From contig JAQWZS010000201.1 in NCBI GenBank assembly GCA_029253325.1, forward strand, positions 1 through 11,408: DNA of 11,408 nt. The letters are read 5' to 3'. Of this stretch, positions 5,891 to 11,408 are shown in pieces. Numbering within the stretch: position 1 is the first letter of the stretch; the number at the start of each line of letters is the position of its first letter. The DNA is from Bacteroidia bacterium. GTDB taxonomy: Bacteria; Bacteroidota; Bacteroidia; NS11-12g; UBA9320. The translations under genes and the position numbers were made by a program. Under the pieces are notes generated by a model. The model did not search any database. It saw only the letters and a program-made list of their open reading frames with translations, and was not told the DNA's origin.

Positions 5891-8491
5891 ATGAATAACC
5901 CATTATTGAACACCATTAAGATAATCTTCCCAGTTGGTATAATTATACTTCTAGCCGGTTGTAAGTCGATATCTATGAAAAAAGCTGATGAAGCAATGCA
6001 ACTTAAAAACTATGCTATTTCAGCAGATATGTATGACCAATTGGCAAGCAATACCAAACTTACCAAAGATATTCGTCAAAGTGCAGCATATAGAGGAGCA
6101 GAAAGCTACAGATATAATCATCAACCTAAGAAGGCACTCAAACTATATGTAAAAGCCAAGAAATATGGTGCCAAAGACCCATTAGTTACTTACCGAGTTG
6201 CACAAATGTATAAGCAACTCAATCAATACGAGGATGCCATTGAAAATTTCAAATCTTATCAAAAAGAAATGCCTTCAGATGAACGTGTTGAAGCAATGAT
6301 TAAAGGATGTGAATCTGCACTTAAATGGAAAGAAGAAAAAACTAGATATACCATAACTCCTTTTAAACCAGCTAATGATAGAGCATCAGATGATTTTTCT
6401 CCAGTATGGGCTGATCGGAAAAAGAAATCTATAATGTTCACCTCTGATCGAGAAGGTGGAGTTTCTAAAAGTCCCTACGACAGAACTTTAAGATCACACT
6501 CTGATGTGTGGCAAATAAAAAAAGGTAAAAGTCGTGGTAAGTCTGAAAAATGGAGTGAAGCAGTATTAGTTGAAGGGTTAAACACAAAATACAATGATGG
6601 GACTGTTACTTTTAACAGCCGAATGTCTAAAATGTATTTTACCCAATGCAATGGAGAATCGGGCAAAGAACCTAAATGTAAAATATACGAGGCAAGAAAA
6701 TCTGGCAAAGGATGGCAAATGAATCCTGAACCATTAAGTTTCTGTTCTGGCGAAGAAAATAATAACTGGAATTATGGACATCCCGTTCTCGCTAAAAGAG
6801 ACAAAGTGATGTATTTTGCATCCGATAGACCAGGAGGATATGGAGATACCGCTGGATTAGAAAAAACTAAAGACATTTGGATGGTGACATTTGTGAGGCG
6901 AGGCAGAACATGGAGTGAACCTATTAATCTAGGGCCTAATGTTAATACTGAATACAATGAAATGTTCCCTTATGTACACAAAGATGGTTCTCTCTATTTT
7001 GCATCTGAAGGACACCCTGGACTTGGTGGATTAGATATATTTTATACTGTAAAAACAGACGAAGGTCCTACCGACTGGGCAGTTCCTACCAATATGAAGA
7101 GCCCGGTAAATTCATCTGGTGATGATTTTGGTATCATTCTTAACGATACAAAAGAAGCTGGCTTCTTCACATCGAATCGTACCAAAAGCCAAGATGATAT
7201 TTTTGAATTTACTATGGAACCTATTGAGTGTACTCTCAAAGGACAAGTTACTGACTGCGATAGTGGAACAGCCATTGGAAATGCACTAATTGAAATTAGC
7301 AACAATGTTGACTCATCAATCATACGATTAAGAACAGATGAGCGAGGTTATTACGATACTAAAATTGGCATCAACAAAGAATATACCATTGCTGTTTCCA
7401 AAAGACAGGCATACTATTACGATGCTAAGCCACAATATGTAAGTACTGTTGGGGTAGAAAATTCACTCGATTGTCAATATGTTAAAGACTTTTGTCTGAA
7501 AAACACTTGTAACGACGTATTTGTGCTACCTATTTACTATGATTTAGCAAAAGCCTTTATTCGTTCAGATGCTAAACCTATTTTGGATGATTTGATTAAA
7601 ACACTCAAAAAATATCCTAAAATGGCTGTTGAGTTAGGTTCACATACAGACTGTAGAGCATCCTTTGAATACAATAGAGACTTATCTCAAAGAAGAGCAG
7701 ATTCAGCCATATCATACCTCATTGAAAAGGGTGGCATCAATCCTTTCCGTCTTGACGCTAGAGGTTATGGAGAATCACAATTAGTAACCGATTGTCCATG
7801 TGAAGGTCCTGTTACAAGTAGCTGTACAGAAGAGGAACATCAAAAAAATAGAAGAACTACCGTTAAAGTTGTAAACTGCAACTTTGATATTCAATCTATC
7901 GGAGTAGATTACTCTCAAAGAAATGACGAAGCTCTGAATGGAAAAGGATCTATATATAGTCCTTATTTGCTAGAAAAACAAAGAGCATTCCTTGATAAAA
8001 CAAAAGGAGACATTGATAGCTTCATGCGGGCTAAAGCAGTTGAAGATAGCCTAACCCTTGTAAAACAAGCAGAGGAAGAATTCCTAGCTAAATATGACTT
8101 CCTTCCGTTAACTCCCACTAAAACTGAAGGGACATACAATCTCTACGGTTATGTTGGAAGAAAGAAAATTAGATTCCAATACACTGGGGAAGATAGAAGA
8201 ACATTGATGCCTCAAATATTAGTTGAACAGTTAATTAAGACTGGAAATCTAAGTCCTGAAGATTTCAGAGACTCTGGCACAAAAATCAAGCTGTCTGATG
8301 GAACCAAAATTTATGGAACTTCATTTACACTAAAAGAGCTTAAAATCAATGACAAAATTTACACCAAGGTTAAATGTAAAATGACAAATACTAAAAAACC
8401 TGTATTGGGATATAACTTATTTGACAAAGAATATGTTGATTTTGAGATTAAAGACAATAAACTTTGGTTGCTGAAAGATACCGAAGAATAA
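5891..8491 (+). CDS. PorE-like OmpA-family lipoprotein (TPR, PD40 propeller, CRD, OmpA_C) with extra retropepsin-like C-terminus
   Basis: The protein has 866 residues. A lipoprotein signal ends at LLAGC (C24), and K25 at +2 suggests outer-membrane sorting. TPR-like helices span about 30-150. PD40 propeller blades span about 165-440, with repeats such as IMFTSDREGG, MYFASDRPGG and LYFASEGHPG. A carboxypeptidase-regulatory-like beta domain starts near C447 (CTLKGQVTDCDSG). An OmpA_C peptidoglycan-binding domain lies at about 543-662, with D587 (HTDCRA) and R602 (LSQRRADS). This order is that of PorE, a type IX secretion-system envelope component linking peptidoglycan to the outer membrane. The many Cys, including TDCPCEG and CTEEEH, suggest disulfides. 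After OmpA_C comes a charged helical linker (about 690-745), then a ~120-residue domain not found in PorE as I know it. No other T9SS gene is in the window, so a T9SS role is inference; general cell-envelope anchoring is the alternative. It has its own candidate promoter. Confidence 0.85.
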   Translation: MNNPLLNTIKIIFPVGIIILLAGCKSISMKKADEAMQLKNYAISADMYDQLASNTKLTKDIRQSAAYRGAESYRYNHQPKKALKLYVKAKKYGAKDPLVTYRVAQMYKQLNQYEDAIENFKSYQKEMPSDERVEAMIKGCESALKWKEEKTRYTITPFKPANDRASDDFSPVWADRKKKSIMFTSDREGGVSKSPYDRTLRSHSDVWQIKKGKSRGKSEKWSEAVLVEGLNTKYNDGTVTFNSRMSKMYFTQCNGESGKEPKCKIYEARKSGKGWQMNPEPLSFCSGEENNNWNYGHPVLAKRDKVMYFASDRPGGYGDTAGLEKTKDIWMVTFVRRGRTWSEPINLGPNVNTEYNEMFPYVHKDGSLYFASEGHPGLGGLDIFYTVKTDEGPTDWAVPTNMKSPVNSSGDDFGIILNDTKEAGFFTSNRTKSQDDIFEFTMEPIECTLKGQVTDCDSGTAIGNALIEISNNVDSSIIRLRTDERGYYDTKIGINKEYTIAVSKRQAYYYDAKPQYVSTVGVENSLDCQYVKDFCLKNTCNDVFVLPIYYDLAKAFIRSDAKPILDDLIKTLKKYPKMAVELGSHTDCRASFEYNRDLSQRRADSAISYLIEKGGINPFRLDARGYGESQLVTDCPCEGPVTSSCTEEEHQKNRRTTVKVVNCNFDIQSIGVDYSQRNDEALNGKGSIYSPYLLEKQRAFLDKTKGDIDSFMRAKAVEDSLTLVKQAEEEFLAKYDFLPLTPTKTEGTYNLYGYVGRKKIRFQYTGEDRRTLMPQILVEQLIKTGNLSPEDFRDSGTKIKLSDGTKIYGTSFTLKELKINDKIYTKVKCKMTNTKKPVLGYNLFDKEYVDFEIKDNKLWLLKDTEE
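8132..8488 (+). other. Retropepsin-like domain lacking the catalytic Asp (residues about 748-866 of the PorE-like protein)
   Basis: The segment follows the pattern of bacterial retropepsin-like aspartic proteases. A G-x-VG-x-KK-x-x-F strand precedes the active-site loop. Then come LMPQILVEQLIKTGNLSPED (helix), LSDGTKIYG (flap-like), FTLKELKINDKIY, and PVLGYNLFD in the place of the late hydrophobic-Gly motif. The active-site loop reads FQYTGEDRRTLMP where active members have D-T/S-G-A. Y764 (TAC, 8180-8182) replaces the catalytic Asp. The assignment is by pattern only, without a profile search. Confidence 0.6.
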
Positions 8492-8507
8492 ATAAATTTA
8501 AAATCTA

Positions 8508-9662
8508 GTGAGTAGATATGAAATGAGAGGTGTCTCCGCTCAAAAAGAGGATGTACACCATGCTATCTCCAACATTGACAAGGGAATATTCCCCAACGCT
8601 TTCTGTAAAATTGTTGAAGACTATATCGGGAATAATGACTCCTATTGTAATATTATGCATGCTGATGGAGCAGGTACAAAGTCATCTCTAGCATACTTGT
8701 ATTGGAAAGAAACTGGAGATGTTAGTGTTTGGAGAGGCATTGCTCAAGACGCTTTAGTAATGAATCTTGATGACATAATTTGCACAGGAGCAACTGGCCC
8801 ATTCTTACTTTCTAATACTATTGGTAGAAATAAGCACCTCATTCCAGGAGAGGTGATAAAAGAAATTATTAATGGATTTGAAGAATGTATCGAAACAATG
8901 CGATCATTCGGGACCGATATCAAATTTACTGGAGGCGAAACTGCAGATGTTGGTGATCTTGTTAAAACAATTATTATTGATAGCACTGTCGCATGTAGGC
9001 CTCAAAGATCTTCTATTATGGAAGTCGATATTAAATCATCTGACGTTATTGTAGGGTTTTCGTCTTATGGTCAAGCTACCTACGAAAAATCATATAATGC
9101 AGGAATGGGCTCCAATGGGCTTACATCCGGAAGACATGATTTACTCAAACACGACTATTATACTAAATACCCTGAATCTTTTGATATTAATACGAATGAG
9201 GATTATATCTATTCTGGTATTTTTTCATTAACCGATAATCTTAATGGAACTGAGGTCAATATTGGCCAAGCACTTTTATCACCAACAAGAACATATGCCC
9301 CTATTTTGAATCAAATTTTCAAAAAAAACAATTTAAAAGAGGCTATTCACGGGATAATCCACTGTACAGGTGGTGCCCAAACAAAGGTTATGAAGTTTTT
9401 AGACAAACCATTGCATATTATTAAAGATGATTTGTTGCCAATTCCTCCACTATTCCAGATGATTCAATCTACCACTGAAACATCTATGAAAGAAATGTTT
9501 GAAGTTTTTAATATGGGTCATCGCCTTGAAATATATTGTGATGAAAATATTGCCCAAGAACTTATTAAAATTTCTAACCAATTCAATGTTGAAGCTAAAA
9601 TCATTGGGCGATGTGAAAAAGCCAATGAAAAAACTTTAACAATCAATGATATCTCATACTAA
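8508..9662 (+). CDS. purM: Phosphoribosylformylglycinamidine cyclo-ligase (AIR synthase)
   Basis: PurM closes FGAM to 5-aminoimidazole ribonucleotide using ATP, a step of de novo purine synthesis in the cytoplasm. AIR-synthase signatures are HADGAGTKS (D53-K58), NLDDIICTGA, and the GGETADVGD loop (142-150) where model PurM has GGETAEMPG. Also present are GMGSNGLTSGRH in the place of the SNGYSL segment and HCTGGAQTK near the C-terminal domain. At 384 residues it is longer than E. coli PurM (345), matching the divergent Bacteroidota form. The start is GTG at 8508: S-R-Y-E-M-R-G-V-S-A directly after it is the expected N-terminus, and no ATG precedes it. It begins 16 nt after the PorE-like gene and rlmN follows after 15 nt. 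A weak TAAATTTA box (8493-8500, one mismatch to TAnnTTTG), 7 nt before the GTG, may be a private promoter. No other pur gene is nearby. Confidence 0.93.
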   Translation: MSRYEMRGVSAQKEDVHHAISNIDKGIFPNAFCKIVEDYIGNNDSYCNIMHADGAGTKSSLAYLYWKETGDVSVWRGIAQDALVMNLDDIICTGATGPFLLSNTIGRNKHLIPGEVIKEIINGFEECIETMRSFGTDIKFTGGETADVGDLVKTIIIDSTVACRPQRSSIMEVDIKSSDVIVGFSSYGQATYEKSYNAGMGSNGLTSGRHDLLKHDYYTKYPESFDINTNEDYIYSGIFSLTDNLNGTEVNIGQALLSPTRTYAPILNQIFKKNNLKEAIHGIIHCTGGAQTKVMKFLDKPLHIIKDDLLPIPPLFQMIQSTTETSMKEMFEVFNMGHRLEIYCDENIAQELIKISNQFNVEAKIIGRCEKANEKTLTINDISY

Positions 9663-9677
9663 CCTCTATTATAGCTC

Positions 9678-10709
9678 GTGATAGATATTCGGTCGCTTTC
9701 TAAAATTGAACTAATTCAAGCATGTGAAGACCTTGGGGTAAAAAAGTTTAGAGCCAATCAATTATGGGAATGGTTGTGGCAAAAAAGTGCTCGCTCTTTT
9801 GATGAAATGACTAACCTTTCTAAAGAATTTAGACAAAAACTCAAAGAGAAATACAGTTTTCACACACTTAGTATTGCTCACTCACAAAAAAGTTCAGATG
9901 GAACCATAAAGTACGCATTTAAACTAAATGACGGGTTTTTAATTGAAGGGGTATTGATTCCAACTTCTAGTCGAGTTACCGCTTGCATATCATCACAAGT
10001 TGGATGTAGTCTGAGCTGCACCTTCTGTGCTACTGGGTTTATGAAAAGGGAGCGGAACCTTAGACAAGATGAAATTTACGATCAAGTTGCTATTTTAAAA
10101 AAAGAAGCGGAACGAGAATATGATATTAATTTAAGTAATGTTGTCCTGATGGGAATGGGTGAGCCATTATTAAATTATGCCAATGTTTTAGCTGGTATTG
10201 AAAAAGTTACTTCTCCTGATGGACTGGGAATGTCACCCCAACGAATTACCTTATCAACCGCAGGTATTGCTAAAATGATTAAAAAACTTGGGGACGATCA
10301 GGTTAGATTTAACCTTGCCTTATCACTGCATGCTGCAAACAATGAAAAAAGAAGTGCCATCATGCCAATAAATGATAGTAATTCATTAGAGGATTTGATT
10401 GAGGCCATCAATTACTTTTACGATAAAACTAATACAAGAATTACGCTTGAGTATTGTGTCATTAACGATATTAATGATGACCCTCTTGAAGCTGAAGAGC
10501 TTATTGCCTTTGCACGTCAAATTAAGTGTAAGGTCAATTTAATAGAATATAATCCGATAGACTTAGCTGAATTCCAATCCAGCTCTACTGAAAAGATTCA
10601 ACGATTTGCAGAATACCTAGAACGCAACAAAATAATTGTTAACGTAAGAAGAAGTCGAGGTAAGGATATTGATGCTGCATGTGGCCAGTTAGCCAACAAA
10701 ATCAGTTAA
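9678..10709 (+). CDS. rlmN: Dual-specificity 23S rRNA A2503 / tRNA A37 C2-methyltransferase
   Basis: This radical-SAM enzyme methylates C2 of A2503 in 23S rRNA and A37 in some tRNAs. The 4Fe-4S/SAM cluster motif is C110-x3-C114-x2-C117 in GCSLSCTFCATGFM. The two methyl-transfer cysteines are present: C103, seven residues before the cluster (as C118 in E. coli), and C335 in DAACGQLA near the C-terminus (as C355). Other family blocks are VLMGMGEPLLNY, ITLSTAG and LALSLHA. The 343 residues fit the family, and the N-terminal FRANQLWEWLWQK is typical. Lack of a changed specificity motif favours RlmN over the resistance enzyme Cfr. The start is GTG at 9678, 15 nt after purM. I see no clear promoter in the gap, so co-transcription with purM is likely. 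Its stop region overlaps the end of the opposing DCC gene by 8 nt. Confidence 0.96.
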   Translation: MIDIRSLSKIELIQACEDLGVKKFRANQLWEWLWQKSARSFDEMTNLSKEFRQKLKEKYSFHTLSIAHSQKSSDGTIKYAFKLNDGFLIEGVLIPTSSRVTACISSQVGCSLSCTFCATGFMKRERNLRQDEIYDQVAILKKEAEREYDINLSNVVLMGMGEPLLNYANVLAGIEKVTSPDGLGMSPQRITLSTAGIAKMIKKLGDDQVRFNLALSLHAANNEKRSAIMPINDSNSLEDLIEAINYFYDKTNTRITLEYCVINDINDDPLEAEELIAFARQIKCKVNLIEYNPIDLAEFQSSSTEKIQRFAEYLERNKIIVNVRRSRGKDIDAACGQLANKIS

Positions 10710-11136
10710 AAAATCTATCGCTTAATTCTTTTGACGGTAAACGGCACATTGAACGTTTCCCAAAAATTTTATAACGGTATTTTGCTATAAATCTATAAAC
10801 TAAATCTCTTAATTTTTTAGGTACACAATTCGCATACTTTAGTATGTTGTAAGGAAATTTTAAATGCTTAGAAATCTCAATCACTGCATCCGATTCAAAA
10901 TAGTTTATTCCATTAACCCAGAAAATAATACTGTCTAAAGACTCCGGAAAATCCAAGCCATTTAAAAGTTGTATAGCAAAATCAGACTGTAAAGAGGCAA
11001 ATTGAAGATGGTCACCTTTTTCATGTCTTAAAACAAAATCTACAGAGTGGTTACAAAGATTACAAATACCGTCAAAAAAGACAATAGGTCCATTATAATC
11101 TGTTAACTCTGCATTATTTCCTTCTATTAAACTCAC
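10702..11136 (-). CDS. DCC-family (DUF393) thiol-disulfide oxidoreductase-like protein
   Basis: The motif that names the family, D-x2-C-x2-C, is seen in FFDGICNLCNHSVDFVLRHE near the N-terminus. It is followed by LQFASLQSDFA, a second half with SDAVIEISKHL, and a C-terminal MCRLPSKELSDRF, all normal for DUF393. These proteins are predicted thioredoxin-like thiol-disulfide enzymes; substrates are unknown. There is no signal peptide or membrane segment, so it is probably cytoplasmic. Two starts are possible: TTG at 11178 (158 residues) or GTG at 11136 (144 residues). I prefer GTG because family members usually have a short lead before FFDG and because a TAACTTTG box lies at 11161-11154 on this strand, 17 nt ahead of it. 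The longer form cannot be excluded. The stop overlaps rlmN tail to tail, and the gene is divergent from hscA. Confidence 0.88.
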   Translation of the reverse strand: MSLIEGNNAELTDYNGPIVFFDGICNLCNHSVDFVLRHEKGDHLQFASLQSDFAIQLLNGLDFPESLDSIIFWVNGINYFESDAVIEISKHLKFPYNILKYANCVPKKLRDLVYRFIAKYRYKIFGKRSMCRLPSKELSDRFFN

Positions 11137-11153
11137 TAATTTTCGAATACGTT

Positions 11154-11161
11154 CAAAGTTA
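11154..11161 (-). promoter_or_regulatory. Putative -7 box for the DCC gene
   Basis: Read on the minus strand, TAACTTTG fits TAnnTTTG. It lies 17 nt before the GTG at 11136. No -33 TTTG at the usual spacing is seen; TTTC 23 nt upstream is the nearest. A second minus-strand match, TATTTTTG at 11223-11216, lies inside the hscA start and also lacks a -33 element. Confidence 0.4.
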
Positions 11162-11198
11162 ATATTGGATTCTTTCAAATCACTGAAAATAGATTAGA

Positions 11199-11206
11199 TA
11201 TCTTTG
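11199..11206 (+). promoter_or_regulatory. Putative -7 box for hscA
   Basis: TATCTTTG is an exact TAnnTTTG match ending 5 nt before the hscA ATG at 11212. TTTC at 11173-11176, 22 nt upstream, is a partial -33 match. The transcript would be leaderless or nearly so. Confidence 0.55.
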
Positions 11207-11211
11207 TACCA

Positions 11212-11408
11212 ATGGCAAAAATATCCATTGATCTAAATTCTGGAACCATACTAAAAGAATCAGCTGTGATAGGCATTGATTTAGGAACGACTAATAGTCT
11301 AATTGCTACTATTAATTCTAAAACACAAAAACCCTACTGCGTTTCCAAAGATGGTAACAGCATCGTGCCAAGTACCATATATTTTGATGAACAAAATATT
11401 CTAGTTGG
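11212..11408 (+). CDS. hscA: Fe-S cluster assembly Hsp70 chaperone HscA, N-terminal part (truncated by window)
   Basis: The ATG at 11212 opens a frame that runs uninterrupted to the window end (65 full codons). It carries the Hsp70 phosphate-binding signature VIGIDLGTTNSLIA at 19-32, followed by KDGNSIVPSTIYFD, which corresponds to the conserved (L/I)xPS segment. The ~19 residues before GIDLGTT (MAKISIDLNSGTILKESAV) are longer than the lead in DnaK and match the N-terminal extension of HscA. HscA works with HscB and the scaffold IscU to deliver Fe-S clusters to apoproteins. DnaK or another Hsp70 paralogue is the alternative, since the substrate-binding domain is not in view. The gene is preceded by an exact TAnnTTTG box and is divergent from the DCC gene. 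Confidence 0.82.
   Translation, partial: MAKISIDLNSGTILKESAVIGIDLGTTNSLIATINSKTQKPYCVSKDGNSIVPSTIYFDEQNILV

Noticed and set aside
8872..9054. Plus-strand 60-codon frame inside purM
   Set aside because: It lies in an alternative frame across the conserved GGETAD region, without promoter or recognisable product.
10702..11178. Longer DCC protein from TTG 11178
   Set aside because: Not excluded, but less likely: it is a rare start codon, it adds 14 residues not expected in the family, and it would bury the TAACTTTG box inside the coding region.

Overview
The window looks like a piece of an AT-rich Bacteroidota chromosome, most likely a Flavobacteriales-like or related marine lineage. The assignment rests on several independent signs: TAnnTTTG-type promoter boxes (the Bacteroidota -7 element) in front of many genes, no obvious Shine-Dalgarno sequences, a type III glutamine synthetase, an LpxH-type lipid A enzyme, and an outer-membrane lipoprotein with the TPR / PD40 propeller / carboxypeptidase-regulatory / OmpA layout known from PorE of the type IX secretion system. 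It is mostly a housekeeping region. I see no phage, transposon, CRISPR or tRNA/rRNA genes.

Layout, left to right. Positions 1-873 hold the 3' part of polA, with an apparent one-base frameshift in a T6 run at 56-61. lpxH (894-1637) follows, and its 3' end overlaps by 50 nt the signal-peptide start of a secreted propeller-like protein of unknown function (1588-2397). prfA (2446-3510) and glnN (3603-5765) each have their own promoter. A strong hairpin terminator (5782-5824) separates glnN from the large PorE-like lipoprotein gene (5891-8491). purM (8508-9662) and rlmN (9678-10709) follow with 15-16 nt gaps, all on the plus strand, and could be co-transcribed. A DCC-family thiol-disulfide protein gene (minus strand, 10702-11136) meets rlmN tail to tail with an 8-nt overlap. 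It is divergent from the start of hscA (11212 to the window end), across a short spacer with promoter boxes on both strands.

The genes cover DNA repair and replication (PolA), lipid A synthesis (LpxH), translation termination (RF1), nitrogen assimilation (GSIII), envelope or secretion structure (PorE-like), purine synthesis (PurM), 23S rRNA/tRNA methylation (RlmN), thiol chemistry (DCC) and Fe-S cluster assembly (HscA). They do not form one pathway.

Three things stand out. First, the PorE-like lipoprotein ends in an extra domain of about 120 residues that reads like a retropepsin fold whose catalytic Asp has become Tyr. Second, the promoter boxes of lpxH, prfA and hscA lie only 5-8 nt from the start codon, which implies leaderless or nearly leaderless mRNAs. 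Third, polA carries the frameshift.
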